The notes beneath the pieces are model-generated. The model worked only from the letters and a program-made list of their open reading frames with translations, did no database searches and was not told the origin of the DNA. A program made the position numbers and the translations under genes. Shown piece by piece: positions 26,177 through 36,477 of a DNA stretch of 64,000 nt (positions are counted from its first letter, which is position 1; every line of letters starts with the position of its first letter). Source of the DNA: an uncultured bacterium. GTDB taxonomy: Bacteria > Cyanobacteriota > Vampirovibrionia > Gastranaerophilales > Gastranaerophilaceae. The stretch spans positions 16,622 to 80,621 of the forward strand of contig CACWLL010000008.1 of NCBI GenBank assembly GCA_902761735.1, in the 5' to 3' direction.

Positions 26177-27415
26177 TTAATCATACAACGGATGTTTTTG
26201 ACAAAGTTTTAATGAGCGTTCCCTTAAGTTCTTCAGAGCTATTTCATTATCCGAAGCATAAATTGCTCCTGCAATAATTTTTGCAACTTCCGTCATATCT
26301 TCTTCTTTGAAGCCTCTTGTTGTAACAGCAGGAGTACCTAATCTTATACCGCTTGTTATAAAAGGACTCTGAGGGTCGTTCGGAACTGTATTTTTATTTG
26401 CCGTTATTCCAACCCGTTCTAAAACATTTGCCATATCCTTACCGGTCTTACCTGTTTTTCTCAAATCTAACGTCATAAGATGATTTTCCGTCATGCCGCC
26501 GACAATATCCATACCCTCATCCATTAAGCCTTGTGCTAATGCTTTTGCGTTTTTAATAATTTGTGCAGCGTAATCTTTAAACTCAGGTTTGGATGCTTCA
26601 AGTAAAGCAACAGCTTTACCTGCAATAATATGCTCCAAAGGTCCGCCCTGCATACCCGGAAATACAGCTTTGTCTATTTCTTTTGCCCATTCCTCTTTAC
26701 ACATAATAATACCGCCCCTTGGACCACGTAAAGATTTGTGGGTTGTTGTTGTGACAAAATCCGCATATGGAGCAGGAGATGGATGAAGTCCTGCAGCAAC
26801 TAATCCTGCGATATGTGCAATATCCGCTAATAATAATGCTCCGACTTCATCTGCAATTTCTCTAAATTTCTTAAAATCAATAATTTTAGAATAGTTACTT
26901 GCCCCGCAAATAATTAAACGAGGTTTATGCTCAATTGCCATTTTACGAACATCTTCGTAATCAATTTCACCATATTCATTTATGCCATAACTTTTTACAT
27001 CAAAATATAATCCTGAAAAATTAACCGGCGAACCATGGGACAAATGACCGCCGTTTGATAAATCCATACTTAAAACTCTGTCGCCAGGTTTCATTGTTGC
27101 CATAAATACCGCCATATTTGCCTGTGCTCCGCTATGAGGTTGAACATTTGCGTGCTCCATTTGAAACAACTCACAAGCTCTTTTCTGACAAATTTCTTCA
27201 ATGACATCTATATGTTCACAACCGTTGTAATATCTTTTGTTCGGTTTTCCTTCGGCATATTTATTGGTTAAAACACTGCCGCAAGCTTCCATAACAGCTA
27301 AAGAAGTGCAATTTTCACTTGCAATAAGCTCTATTGTTTCCTGTTGTCTTTTTAATTCAAGTTCAATTTGTTCTGCAACTTCAGGGTCAGTATTTTTGAT
27401 ATGTTCTATATTCAT
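26177..27415 (-). CDS. glyA: serine hydroxymethyltransferase
   Basis: 412 residues, standard bacterial length. PLP-dependent interconversion of serine and glycine, supplying one-carbon units to folate. The active-site Lys is in [15 protein letters not shown] (about 222-236). Other family blocks are [24 protein letters not shown] and [14 protein letters not shown]. An AGAGG stretch lies about 12 nt upstream of the ATG. It faces the XRE gene with 13 nt between stops. It works with folK in folate metabolism. Confidence 0.97.
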   Translation of the reverse strand: MNIEHIKNTDPEVAEQIELELKRQQETIELIASENCTSLAVMEACGSVLTNKYAEGKPNKRYYNGCEHIDVIEEICQKRACELFQMEHANVQPHSGAQANMAVFMATMKPGDRVLSMDLSNGGHLSHGSPVNFSGLYFDVKSYGINEYGEIDYEDVRKMAIEHKPRLIICGASNYSKIIDFKKFREIADEVGALLLADIAHIAGLVAAGLHPSPAPYADFVTTTTHKSLRGPRGGIIMCKEEWAKEIDKAVFPGMQGGPLEHIIAGKAVALLEASKPEFKDYAAQIIKNAKALAQGLMDEGMDIVGGMTENHLMTLDLRKTGKTGKDMANVLERVGITANKNTVPNDPQSPFITSGIRLGTPAVTTRGFKEEDMTEVAKIIAGAIYASDNEIALKNLRERSLKLCQKHPLYD

Positions 27416-27517
27416 AATTTTTGTACCTCTTACTTAATATACGTTAATCGTTATTATACCCTTTTTTACAAGACAGGTAAAGATTGTAAAGATGTCATAA
27501 TTAACCCTGTTATACAC

Positions 27518-27546
27518 TTGACATGAGTTAAATTTAACCGTATTAT
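27518..27546 (+). promoter_or_regulatory. promoter of the rubredoxin gene with internal operator-like palindrome
   Basis: TTGACA at 27518-27523, 17-nt spacer, TATTAT at 27541-27546. The spacer holds a perfect palindrome GTTAAATTTAAC (27527-27538), which could bind a regulator that blocks polymerase. A leader of about 75 nt follows, with two AATTAGGG repeats. Confidence 0.7.
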
Positions 27547-27628
27547 TAAAGATGCCGTCAATTAGGGGTTAAATGAAAATATCTAATTAGGGCAAAGTAT
27601 GTGTAATCATTAAATTAAGGAGAAAACT

Positions 27629-27766
27629 ATGGAAAAATATGTATGCTCAGTATGTGGTTTTGAATATGATCCGGCTGAAAATGATGGTGTAGCATTTAGT
27701 GATTTACCTGATGATTATGTATGCCCTCTTTGCGGTGTAGGCAAAGATATGTTTAATGAAGCATAA
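27629..27766 (+). CDS. rubredoxin
   Basis: 45 residues. Two CxxCG knuckles (VCSVCG at about 5-10 and VCPLCG about 34-39) bind the single iron, with the usual [21 protein letters not shown] between them. It is a small electron carrier, often for peroxide or superoxide detoxification in anaerobes. AAGGAGAAAACT precedes the ATG. It is transcribed alone from a near-consensus promoter; no rubrerythrin or flavodiiron partner is adjacent. Confidence 0.95.
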   Translation: MEKYVCSVCGFEYDPAENDGVAFSDLPDDYVCPLCGVGKDMFNEA

Positions 27767-27841
27767 TTTTTTAATTGATGGATGAGATAGTTGGAATGAA
27801 ATAATGATAATATATGTCACGTTTCATTCATGGGGGAAATA

Positions 27842-28069
27842 ATGATAAACAGAATAGTTATAACACGTATTGAACCGTGTTTTATGGCAACAAAACCTGT
27901 AAGTGGTGAATTATCAAGAGTAAAAAAAGATAATATAAATTCTTCACAAGTGAACATACAACAAACCCCGAGAACAGATACTTTTACTTCCGCAAAAGAT
28001 AATAAAGAAGTTAATTCGGAAAAAAATAACGGGGATAAAATAGAAATTAAGAAAGGAAACGCTGAATAA
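27842..28069 (+). CDS. hypothetical protein, 75 aa
   Basis: The ATG at 27842 has GGGGGAA upstream; an in-frame ATG 12 nt earlier would overlap that site. The product is polar and low-complexity after the first 20 residues, rich in Lys, Asn and Asp, and probably unstructured. The terminator stem overlaps the stop codon. GAATGAAA/TTTCATTC (27794-27801 / 27822-27829) can form a hairpin in the leader. Function unknown. Confidence 0.55.
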   Translation: MINRIVITRIEPCFMATKPVSGELSRVKKDNINSSQVNIQQTPRTDTFTSAKDNKEVNSEKNNGDKIEIKKGNAE

Positions 28070-28083
28070 GCGTTTCCTTTTTA
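28052..28083 (+). terminator. Rho-independent terminator
   Basis: AAAGGAAACGC (28052-28062), 7-nt loop that contains the stop codon, GCGTTTCCTTT (28070-28080), then TT. Perfect 11-bp stem. Confidence 0.88.
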
Positions 28084-28112
28084 GTTACCAAAATTATTTT
28101 CTGCTTTATGTC

Positions 28113-28952
28113 TTAGAATATAAGCCCGGCAATTCTGGCATATGCCGCAACCTGATTAGCAACAGCTTTAATATTTTTTGCACTGTTACTCAAAGTTACT
28201 GTTGTATTTCTTATATCAGCAATGTTATTTATTAGTATAGATTTGTCAACTGCATTCTGAGTAATTGTTGTACCGTTTTTTGCATATTTTGTTGCTATTT
28301 CAATATATCTGTCCGCATCTTGTGACATCGTATTTAGCGTATTTACAAGATTTTTCTGCTCCGGAGCAGATAAATTTAATATAACATTAATTACGGCCGA
28401 TTTATTATTTTCCAATGCTGCAGCATATGCAGTAGCTAACTCATTTAGCGCCGTACATTTTCTTGTTTCGGACAATTGTGAATTCATCATAATATCTGCA
28501 ACTTGAGAACGAATTTGAACAGTCTGCTCAGGTCTGGATAGAAGCGAAACTAGATTTACGAATGTTGCTTGAAAATCCGTATCTGCCGATATTAAATCTA
28601 AATCTGCCAATTTAATTGATTTTAAAGCTTCCTCAGTTACTGCAGCTTTTCTTTTTAATTCAGCTTTTGATATTTTTTGAGCTTTTTTCGCAGCTTTTTT
28701 TTCGGCTTTTGCAGCTTTTTTTGCAGCTCTTTCTGCTTTTGCCTGTTCTTTTTTTGCGGCTTTTATAGCTTTTTTCTCAGCCTTTTCTGCCTCTTTAAGA
28801 GCTTTTTTTTCTGTTATTTGTTCGGATTGAACCGCTGTTTGAGAATCTTTACGGAACAGTGTCCAATTTTTGGGTTTTATTTCAAAAGCGTTTGCAGATA
28901 AAGGTGCTGCCATTATCATTAACGCTGCAGTTATTGCTAAAACTCTTTTCAT
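28113..28952 (-). CDS. exported protein with Ala/Lys-rich helical stretch
   Basis: 279 residues. Signal peptide at 1-22 (MKRVLAITAALMIMAAPLSANA). Residues about 48-105 are nearly all Lys, Ala and Glu in a repeating KKAxKAEKKAAKKA pattern, predicting a long, highly basic single helix that could contact DNA, RNA or the cell wall. The C-terminal half is ordinary helical sequence (TFVNLVSLLSRPEQ, TKYAKNGTTITQNAVDKS). AAAGGAG precedes the ATG. Function unknown. Confidence 0.75.
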   Translation of the reverse strand: MKRVLAITAALMIMAAPLSANAFEIKPKNWTLFRKDSQTAVQSEQITEKKALKEAEKAEKKAIKAAKKEQAKAERAAKKAAKAEKKAAKKAQKISKAELKRKAAVTEEALKSIKLADLDLISADTDFQATFVNLVSLLSRPEQTVQIRSQVADIMMNSQLSETRKCTALNELATAYAAALENNKSAVINVILNLSAPEQKNLVNTLNTMSQDADRYIEIATKYAKNGTTITQNAVDKSILINNIADIRNTTVTLSNSAKNIKAVANQVAAYARIAGLIF

Positions 28953-28974
28953 TTTTCTCTCCTTTTTTATATAT

Positions 28975-29682
28975 TTATGTTAAATTTTTGTATAATTCGT
29001 ACGCTCTTATTACCTTTGAATTATTTTGAATTTGATAAATTCTTACCAAAGCCCACTCCGCAGTGGAGTTTAATTTTGATTTATCTATAAATCCCGCATC
29101 TGCCGAATTTATAAGAGCCTTATCTATTGTATGGTACAATTTGCCAAGGGTTCTGTTGTCCATACGATGAATAGGTCTTGAAAAATATCCTGCCAAACCT
29201 CCTGAATTTAAATCAAGAGTTTCATATAGTTTTCTCAAAGTATTTTGAACATCTGATAATTCATATTGAAGAAATGCTACAACTTGATCTTTTGTGCCAT
29301 GCCTGTATACATATGCTTTTGCCGTTTCAATTCTATCTCTGTCCTGTCTGTTACGAATTTCAAAATTGGAATCTATAATTGAATTTATAAAACTTCTGAT
29401 TTGTTTTTTATCGATATTCATTGTTTTGGCAAAAATAATATCGTCGCCCCTCTTTGTAAAAGAATTTTTTAACGGTTTAAATCTTATAAGAGGCCTATTT
29501 TCCATTATCTGCTGAAATTCTTCCTTTGATATATCTGTTTTCAAAACTTTTTTTATTTGCGTTTCATTTTTACGCAAATATTCGGCTTTCATATTATCCG
29601 TAAGCTTTTCCGAAGACAAAACTTTATGGATTTCGTAAGCATTTACTGGTTTTATTGCATCAATCGCATCAATTTTTGACAT
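28975..29682 (-). CDS. hypothetical protein, 235 aa
   Basis: Soluble, helical, basic protein without signal peptide. It begins MSKIDAIDAIKPVNAYEIHK; the C-terminal part contains DNRTLGKLYHTIDKALINSAD and ALVRIYQIQNN. TGAGGTC upstream supports the start. It lies 22 nt upstream of the exported Ala/Lys-rich protein gene and is likely co-transcribed with it. No recognised domain. Confidence 0.65.
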   Translation of the reverse strand: MSKIDAIDAIKPVNAYEIHKVLSSEKLTDNMKAEYLRKNETQIKKVLKTDISKEEFQQIMENRPLIRFKPLKNSFTKRGDDIIFAKTMNIDKKQIRSFINSIIDSNFEIRNRQDRDRIETAKAYVYRHGTKDQVVAFLQYELSDVQNTLRKLYETLDLNSGGLAGYFSRPIHRMDNRTLGKLYHTIDKALINSADAGFIDKSKLNSTAEWALVRIYQIQNNSKVIRAYELYKNLT

Positions 29683-29873
29683 AAGACCTCATGTTAACTT
29701 CCAAACCTTGTGTAGATTTTATCATTTTTTCACAGCTATGGCAATACAATTTCTATTTATTTTTATCCTTAAATAATGTTTTAATGTTAAGTTTTTTTAC
29801 AATATTCAAAAACCATGCAATTCTTGCGTATCCCAAACGTTTATATAAATAAGATATAAACTGAGGAATTATT

Positions 29874-30473
29874 ATGGCCAATACAGTTGTTACTTTAGAA
29901 CAATTTCAGAGCGACCCTAAATTACAAGCACAATTTGGGGGCGATTACGGTCGCTATCTTGACAGCTTTATGCAACAGTTGCAATTAGGCGGCTTGTTTG
30001 ATGTAGCAAGACAAGGTTATACAAGTGTTCCGGGTTTAAATAAAGTAAGTCTGTTTTATAATTTTACACCGCAAACAGCTGCGGCTACGGATAAAATAAA
30101 ACAGCAGGAAGAAGAAAAACAAGCGAAAATTGATAAAAAACTTGATACGATAAAAGACCCAAAAATTAGAGCTCAAGTTGAAGCTGAATTGTATTCTAAC
30201 AATCTTACGGAAGAATTCTTTGAGCTGTTGTTGGATAGATATGAAAGGAAAAAGGAAGAATTTGACATACTCTGGGCAAAATATCAAGCCGCAAAAGGCG
30301 AAGCTGCAAATATGAAAAAAGTTTGTGAAAGATTGCTCAGAGAATATCAGTCAAAACAAGATGTTTCTGTCCGCTCAAGATATATTAATACGGAACGTAA
30401 TTTCCAAGAGGCAGATATGTGGGCAGATATATATTTGTCAGAAGCTGGTGACGTTGCTCACAGAGTAACTTAG
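29874..30473 (+). CDS. hypothetical coiled-coil protein, 199 aa
   Basis: Start supported by GAGGA 6 nt upstream. The N-terminal 60 residues include FGGDYGRYLDSFMQQLQLGG. Residues about 70-160 form charged helices (KIKQQEEEKQAKIDKKLDTI, ERKKEEFDILWAKYQAAKGE) likely to be a coiled coil. No membrane segment or known domain. It stands alone between a divergent gene and topA. Function unknown. Confidence 0.65.
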   Translation: MANTVVTLEQFQSDPKLQAQFGGDYGRYLDSFMQQLQLGGLFDVARQGYTSVPGLNKVSLFYNFTPQTAAATDKIKQQEEEKQAKIDKKLDTIKDPKIRAQVEAELYSNNLTEEFFELLLDRYERKKEEFDILWAKYQAAKGEAANMKKVCERLLREYQSKQDVSVRSRYINTERNFQEADMWADIYLSEAGDVAHRVT

Positions 30474-30658
30474 TATTTTTGCTTTTATCTTAACTTAAAT
30501 GCATTTTATATAAATTTCTATACTTATGTATTAAAAATTTGCTTGAAAAAATTACTTGTGGTAGGCTTAATATAGGTCAGCATTAAGTTATTATTTTTAT
30601 GCTCAGACCAATCGAGAGTATAGGATGGCGTAGTTAAGCGTTTTTCAAAGGGAAATAA

Positions 30659-32950
30659 ATGGCAAAAGAAAAATCATTGGTTATAGTCGAGTCTCCGGCA
30701 AAATCCAAAACAATTAAAAAGATTTTAGGAAATGATTTTCAGATTGAAGCAAGTTTTGGGCACATAAGAAACTTACCGCTTAAAGACCCTAAAACAGATA
30801 ATTTGGGATTTGATGTTAACAATAATTTTGAACCGAAATTTGAGATAATTGCCGGAAAGCAAAAGGTTGTTACTAAATTGAATGAACTTGCCAAAAAAAG
30901 TGACAAAATATACCTTGCATCCGACCCCGACCGTGAAGGAGAAGCTATTGCATGGCACGTTCGTCAAGTTTTAAAGGTTCCTGATGAAAAAATATTCCGT
31001 ATTGTTTTTAATGAAATTACACCTAAAGCAGTAAGGTATTCCGTTGAAAACCCACGTTCTATTGATATGGATATGGTTAAAGCACAACAGACAAGACAAA
31101 TTTTAGATAAACTTGTAGGTTTCAAATTAAGCCCAGTTCTTTGGAAACAAATCGGTAACAGAAATCTCTCAGCCGGTCGTGTTCAGTCAGTTGCTTTGCG
31201 TATGATTTGTGAAAGAGAAGACGAAATAGAAGCATTTGTTCCGCAAGAATATTGGTCTATTCACACGATTTTAGATAAAGACGGTAAAGAGTTTGAGGCA
31301 GAGTTATCAAAAATTAAAGGAAAATCCGTTGAAAAAACAATAAAAAACAAAGAAGAAGCTCTAAAAATTGTTGATTTTCTGACTAATTATCCTACCGAAA
31401 TGGATGTGACAAAAGTTACTAAAAAGACAACTAAACGTAAGCCGACTGCACCATTTATAACATCCACAATGCAACGTGCCGCAAGCTCAAAACTTGGTTT
31501 TGGCGTTCAAAAAACGATGCAGGTTGCTCAAAAGTTATATGAAGGTATTGAAATTGAAGGAAATCCTGTCGGTTTGATTACATACATGAGAACCGATAGT
31601 GTTCGTGTATCAGATGACGCTCAAGCTATGGCAAAAGATTATATTTTGAACAACTTTGGTGAAAAATATTATCCTGATAAACCGAATATTTATGCAAAAG
31701 GTAAACAAAATGTTCAAGACGCACACGAAGCTATTCGTCCGTCATACCCTGAAAGAACTCCTGAAAGTTTAAAGAAATTTTTAGACAACGACCAATATAG
31801 ATTGTATAAACTTATTTGGGAAAAATTTATGTCATCCCAAATGGCAAATGCCGATGTTGCAAACAAAACCGTTGAAATCACCGCTGGAGATTATACTCTT
31901 AAAGCAGGCACAAGCAAAGTAACTTTCGATGGCTTCTTGAAAGTTTACAACGATGCCGAGGAAGAAGAACAGGAAAAAGAGGCAAAAATTCCTGATCTTA
32001 ATGAAGGTGATAAAGTTAAATGTAAAAAAATTGAGCCTAAACAACACTTTACTCAACCGCCTCCAAGATATAACGAAGCATCTTTAGTTAAAGCTCTTGA
32101 AGAACAAGGTATTGGCCGCCCGTCAACCTACGCTACAATTATTACCGTAATTCAAACAAGAAAATATGTTGAAAAGAAAAACAAAGTTCTTTTCCCTACA
32201 CTACTGGGCAGGACTGTTTCAAAACAACTCTGCGAACAGTTTGCAAAAATTATGGACTATAAATTTACGGCCAGTATGGAAAGCAAATTGGATGAAATTG
32301 CAGATAAAAAAGCGGTCTGGAATAAAGTTTTAGCAGACTTCTATATTCCGTTTATGGAAAACGTAAACAGCGTAATGCAAACAGCAGAACGTGTAAAAAT
32401 AGAAACCAACATAAAATGTCCGAATTGCGGAAAGCCAATGTTGGTCAGAACGAGCCGTAAAGGTACACAATTCCTCGGCTGCTCAGGCTATCCTGATTGC
32501 CAGACTACCATGTCATTAAATGCTCTTAATGAAGGGGAGCCGACAACTGCCGGAGAAGAAGAAATCTGTGAAGAAAAATGTCCTAAATGCGGTTCTGATA
32601 TGGTATTCAAAACCGGACCTTACGGAAAATATATGGAATGTACTGACCCTGATTGCGCACACCGACAACCTTATGTAAAATCAACAGGTGTTACCTGCCC
32701 AAAATGCGGTAACGGAAAAATTGTTGAAAGAAAGTCAAAACGAGGAACTGTTTTCTATGGTTGTAACCAATATCCTCAATGTGATTATGTTATGTGGAAT
32801 GAACCAACAGGTGAAAAATGTCCTGAGTGCGGTTCTTTGTTAGGTAAAGTTGTTATGAAAAACGGCATTACTCTAAAATGTTCTAATATAAAATGTCATT
32901 TCAAAAAAGAACTTCCTCAAGAAGAAATTTCCAAAACTGAGGAGTCTTAA
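30659..32950 (+). CDS. topA: DNA topoisomerase I
   Basis: 763 residues. The TOPRIM domain begins SLVIVESPAKSKTIKKIL and includes ASDPDREGEAIAWH. The active-site Tyr is in GLITYMRTDSVRVS (about 302-315). The C-terminus has four zinc-ribbon modules (CPNCG, CPKCG, CPKCG, CPECG) from about 583 onward. It relaxes negative supercoils, balancing the gyrase encoded 8 kb away. CAAAGGGAAATAA precedes the ATG. The 3' end converges on lepA with 18 nt between stops and no clear terminator. Confidence 0.97.
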   Translation: MAKEKSLVIVESPAKSKTIKKILGNDFQIEASFGHIRNLPLKDPKTDNLGFDVNNNFEPKFEIIAGKQKVVTKLNELAKKSDKIYLASDPDREGEAIAWHVRQVLKVPDEKIFRIVFNEITPKAVRYSVENPRSIDMDMVKAQQTRQILDKLVGFKLSPVLWKQIGNRNLSAGRVQSVALRMICEREDEIEAFVPQEYWSIHTILDKDGKEFEAELSKIKGKSVEKTIKNKEEALKIVDFLTNYPTEMDVTKVTKKTTKRKPTAPFITSTMQRAASSKLGFGVQKTMQVAQKLYEGIEIEGNPVGLITYMRTDSVRVSDDAQAMAKDYILNNFGEKYYPDKPNIYAKGKQNVQDAHEAIRPSYPERTPESLKKFLDNDQYRLYKLIWEKFMSSQMANADVANKTVEITAGDYTLKAGTSKVTFDGFLKVYNDAEEEEQEKEAKIPDLNEGDKVKCKKIEPKQHFTQPPPRYNEASLVKALEEQGIGRPSTYATIITVIQTRKYVEKKNKVLFPTLLGRTVSKQLCEQFAKIMDYKFTASMESKLDEIADKKAVWNKVLADFYIPFMENVNSVMQTAERVKIETNIKCPNCGKPMLVRTSRKGTQFLGCSGYPDCQTTMSLNALNEGEPTTAGEEEICEEKCPKCGSDMVFKTGPYGKYMECTDPDCAHRQPYVKSTGVTCPKCGNGKIVERKSKRGTVFYGCNQYPQCDYVMWNEPTGEKCPECGSLLGKVVMKNGITLKCSNIKCHFKKELPQEEISKTEES

Positions 32951-32968
32951 TTCTATTAAATGTAATAT

Positions 32969-34771
32969 TTATTCCTCATTTAAGCTCAAAACAGCCATAA
33001 ATGCTTCCTGCGGGACTTCTACACGTCCGACGGATTTCATACGTTTTTTACCTTTTTTCTGCTTTTCCAACAGTTTACGTTTACGTGTAATGTCACCACC
33101 GTAGCATTTATCAAGTACGTTTTTGCGCATTGCTTTTATGTTCGTTCTTGCAATAATTCTGCCGCCAATTGCCGCTTGAATAGGCACTTCAAACAGTTGA
33201 CGAGGAATAATATCTTTTAATTTTGTTGTCAACTTTTGACCGATATAAAAAGCACTGTCCTCATGACATATAACAGACAATGCATCAACAACTTCTCCTG
33301 CAAGCATAACATCAAGTTTTACAAGTTTAGAACGCTTATAATCACAAAATTCATAATCCATACTTGCATAACCTTTTGTGCGAGATTTCAATTGATCATA
33401 AAAATCAGTAATAACTTCCGATAACGGAATTTCGTATTCCAAATCTGCTCTGACTTTATCTATATAAGACATATTTTTGAATATGCCCCGTTTTGTTTGT
33501 GCCAAATCCATTAAAGTTCCAACATAGTCATTTGGTGTAATTATAGAAACTTTTACGTATGGTTCTTCAATATAATCTCTGTATTGTGCTCCCGGAAGGT
33601 TTGCGGGATTATCAATTTCAATCATTTCACCGTTTGTTTTATAAACCTTATAAACTACTGACGGTGCAGTTGTTACGATAGAAAGTCCATATTCTCTTTC
33701 CAATCTTTCCTGTGCAATTTCCATATGGAGCATTCCCAAAAATCCGCAACGAAAGCCAAAACCTAACGCAGAAGATGTTTCAGGTTCAAATGTAATACTG
33801 CTATCATTAAGCTTCAATTTTTCAAGAGCCTCTTTTAAATCCTGATAATCGTCGTTATCAACAGGATAAAGCCCCGAAAATACCATCGGCAAAGCTTCCT
33901 TATATCCCGGTAAAGGTTCCGGTGCAGGGTTTTCCGCATTGGTAATAGTATCACCTACAAACCTTGTAAGCTCTTTAATTGAACCTGCAAAAAACCCTAC
34001 ATCACCACATTTTAATTCATTTACAGAAACTCGCATAGGCGTTTGATAACCTAATTCAACAACCTCAACTTCTTTTCCGGTTGCCATAAATTTAACCTTG
34101 TCGCCGACTTTAATAGAACCGTCAACAACCTTAAAGAAACACAATGTACCTAAATATTGGTCGTATACACTGTCGAAAACAAGAGCTCTCAGAGGTTTTT
34201 CTGTCGTATCCTCAGGCGGCGGAATTAAATCTACAATAGATTCTAATACTTCTTCAATACCGATACCTGCTTTTGCACTTACAGGAATTGCTAGAGAGGC
34301 ATCAATACCAAGAACTTCTTCTATTTCTTCTCTTACTCTTTCAACATCAGCCGAAGGTAAATCAATTTTATTAATAACAGGAATAATTTCCAAATTTTGT
34401 TCTGCCGCTAAATAAACATTAGCAAGAGTTTGAGCTTCAACACCCTGTGTTGAATCCACAATTAATAACGCACCTTCACATGCAGCAAGAGAACGAGAAA
34501 CTTCGTAAGAAAAATCAACGTGCCCCGGCGTATCTATCAAATTGAGTTCATATTTTTTACCGTTTCTTGCAGTATATTCCATTCTTGCAGTATTTAACTT
34601 GATAGTAATACCACGTTCACGCTCAATATCCATGGAATCCATAATCTGATTTTGCATATCACGCTGAGCAACAGTACCGGTTTTTTCTAACAGTCTGTCA
34701 GCTAGGGTAGATTTTCCATGGTCAATATGGGCAATTATACAAAAATTTCTTACATTTTCTCTGTATTTCAT
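32969..34771 (-). CDS. lepA: elongation factor 4 (LepA)
   Basis: 600 residues, standard length. GTPase motifs: G1 [14 protein letters not shown] (about 14-27), G3 DTPGHVDF, G4 NKIDLP. The LepA-specific C-terminal domain ends with [20 protein letters not shown]. It acts on the ribosome in translation. No Shine-Dalgarno is seen; TAGAAT (34783-34778, minus strand) ends 6 nt before the ATG, which predicts a leaderless mRNA. Confidence 0.97.
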   Translation of the reverse strand: MKYRENVRNFCIIAHIDHGKSTLADRLLEKTGTVAQRDMQNQIMDSMDIERERGITIKLNTARMEYTARNGKKYELNLIDTPGHVDFSYEVSRSLAACEGALLIVDSTQGVEAQTLANVYLAAEQNLEIIPVINKIDLPSADVERVREEIEEVLGIDASLAIPVSAKAGIGIEEVLESIVDLIPPPEDTTEKPLRALVFDSVYDQYLGTLCFFKVVDGSIKVGDKVKFMATGKEVEVVELGYQTPMRVSVNELKCGDVGFFAGSIKELTRFVGDTITNAENPAPEPLPGYKEALPMVFSGLYPVDNDDYQDLKEALEKLKLNDSSITFEPETSSALGFGFRCGFLGMLHMEIAQERLEREYGLSIVTTAPSVVYKVYKTNGEMIEIDNPANLPGAQYRDYIEEPYVKVSIITPNDYVGTLMDLAQTKRGIFKNMSYIDKVRADLEYEIPLSEVITDFYDQLKSRTKGYASMDYEFCDYKRSKLVKLDVMLAGEVVDALSVICHEDSAFYIGQKLTTKLKDIIPRQLFEVPIQAAIGGRIIARTNIKAMRKNVLDKCYGGDITRKRKLLEKQKKGKKRMKSVGRVEVPQEAFMAVLSLNEE

Positions 34772-34807
34772 AAAATTATTCTATCATGAACAACAGAAAT
34801 TTAAAAA

Positions 34808-35011
34808 CTAGTCACTTTCTGCAATAACGGTAGTAATAAGTTCTCCGTAATTGTTAACGTGTCCGTCAGTTTCTTCTACAATATATCTTAAATCAGGTCT
34901 GTTTTCTATTTTTTTGCGAGCAACAGTCATTGCTTCTTCTAAATCGGTATATTCACCTATTAATGTTTTTGAAAATTCTGAATAATCTTTCTCTGTATAA
35001 ACATGATACAT
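34808..35011 (-). CDS. hypothetical protein, 67 aa
   Basis: Very strong ribosome site (AAGGGGGA about 8 nt before the ATG). Small acidic soluble protein with a ferredoxin-like alternation of strands and helices (MYHVYTEKDY, DLEEAMTVARKKIENRP, RYIVEETDGHVNNYGELI). No cysteine or membrane segment. Upstream of lepA on the same strand by 36 nt. Function unknown. Confidence 0.65.
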   Translation of the reverse strand: MYHVYTEKDYSEFSKTLIGEYTDLEEAMTVARKKIENRPDLRYIVEETDGHVNNYGELITTVIAESD

Positions 35012-35091
35012 AATTAAATCCCCCTTTGATTTTATTCTACTACAAATAAAATTTTTAAATTCAAACGGCCGGATAAAAAATAAATATTATA

Positions 35092-36384
35092 TTAATTAAA
35101 AACCTTACTGTAAATTTTATCTATATTTTTTAAATAATATTTCTTATCAAATATTTCTTCAATTTCGTTTGCTGAAAGTTTTGATGTAACTTCTTCGTCC
35201 TTGTATAAATTTTCTTTAAAATTTCCGTTATTTTCAAATGCATCAAGAGCTTCTTTTTGAACAATTCTGTACGCTTCTTCTCTTGTATAACCTTTTTTTA
35301 TAAGTTCCAGCATGACTTTTTGTGAAAATACAATTCCGCCAAATTTTTCCGAATTTTTCAACATATTGTCTTTATGAACGACTAAATTCTGCAATATGTT
35401 GTTGAAACGAGAAAGCATAAAATCTACTAAAATCAAACTGTCAGGGAAAATAATTCTTTCTGCTGAACTATGAGAAATATCTCTTTCATGCCATAATGGA
35501 ATATTCTCCATTGCCGCCATTGAATTTGCACGAACAACTCTTGCCAATCCGCATAAATTCTCACTTAATACCGGGTTTTTTTTATGCGGCATTGCGGAAG
35601 AACCTTTTTGATTTTTACCAAAACCTTCTTCAACTTCCAAAACTTCAGTTCTTTGCAAATGTCTAATTTCAGTTGCAAACTGCTCTACCACACTCGCAAT
35701 TAGAGCTAAGCTTTGCATAAAATGTGCATGATAATCTCTTGCAATAATTTGGGTTGAAATTGCCGCCGGCTTTAATCCCATATTTTTGCACGCAATTTCT
35801 TCAATTTCAGGGGAAATATTACTGTATGTTCCGACAGGTCCCGAAACTTGACCAACTCTTATTTGTTCTAATGCTTGAACAAAATTTTCTTTTTGGCGTC
35901 TTATTATGTCATACCAATTACACATTTTTATACCAAAAGTCATAATCTCTGCATGTATTCCATGGGAACGACCTATACAAATAGTATTCTTATGTATATC
36001 GGCAAGATTTTTTAATGAATTTAAAACATCCTCTAAATCTTTTTTTATAATTTTGCCGCTGTCTTGTATTTGCAGTGCAAATGCGGTATCAATAACATCG
36101 GAACTTGTCATTCCAACGTGCATATACTTTGCGTATTCCCCGACATTTTCGTTTACGTTTGTCAAAAACGCAATAACATCATGGCGAACTTCTCTTTCAA
36201 TTTCATCAATACGAGATAAATCAAATTTAGCTAATTTTTTTAACTCTAAAATATCTTCTTTCGGAAAATCTCCGTGTTCAACGTATGCATCACATACTGC
36301 CAACTCTACCGCAAGATAATAACTGAATTTTGATTGCAGTGTCCAAATATTTGATATTTCTTCTCTTGAATATCTTTCAATCAT
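35092..36384 (-). CDS. purB: adenylosuccinate lyase
   Basis: 430 residues from the ATG at 36384 (MIERYSREEISNIW), the typical start of the family; a longer frame adds 33 hydrophobic residues without support. The signature KGSSAMPHKKNP (about 254-265) holds the catalytic loop. It acts twice in purine synthesis (SAICAR to AICAR, and adenylosuccinate to AMP). The -10 hexamer TATAAT ends 6 nt before the ATG and no Shine-Dalgarno is present, so the mRNA looks leaderless. Divergent from hydF. Confidence 0.95.
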   Translation of the reverse strand: MIERYSREEISNIWTLQSKFSYYLAVELAVCDAYVEHGDFPKEDILELKKLAKFDLSRIDEIEREVRHDVIAFLTNVNENVGEYAKYMHVGMTSSDVIDTAFALQIQDSGKIIKKDLEDVLNSLKNLADIHKNTICIGRSHGIHAEIMTFGIKMCNWYDIIRRQKENFVQALEQIRVGQVSGPVGTYSNISPEIEEIACKNMGLKPAAISTQIIARDYHAHFMQSLALIASVVEQFATEIRHLQRTEVLEVEEGFGKNQKGSSAMPHKKNPVLSENLCGLARVVRANSMAAMENIPLWHERDISHSSAERIIFPDSLILVDFMLSRFNNILQNLVVHKDNMLKNSEKFGGIVFSQKVMLELIKKGYTREEAYRIVQKEALDAFENNGNFKENLYKDEEVTSKLSANEIEEIFDKKYYLKNIDKIYSKVFN

Positions 36385-36390
36385 ATATTT

Positions 36391-36396
36391 ATTATA
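36391..36396 (-). promoter_or_regulatory. -10 element of purB, leaderless start
   Basis: TATAAT on the minus strand with a TG two bases upstream (extended -10). The predicted first transcribed base, 7 nt downstream, is the A of the ATG at 36384. A -35 match is weak. Confidence 0.6.
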
Positions 36397-36424
36397 GCAT
36401 AAAAGAATTTTAAGAAATTCTTTA

Positions 36425-36453
36425 TTGCAAAATACCAATATATTGAATATAAT
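36425..36453 (+). promoter_or_regulatory. promoter of hydF
   Basis: TTGCAA at 36425-36430, 17-nt spacer, TATAAT at 36448-36453. It lies beside the divergent purB promoter, so the two could compete. Confidence 0.65.
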
Positions 36454-36477
36454 TTTTTTAAATTGTAGAGGTAAAAT

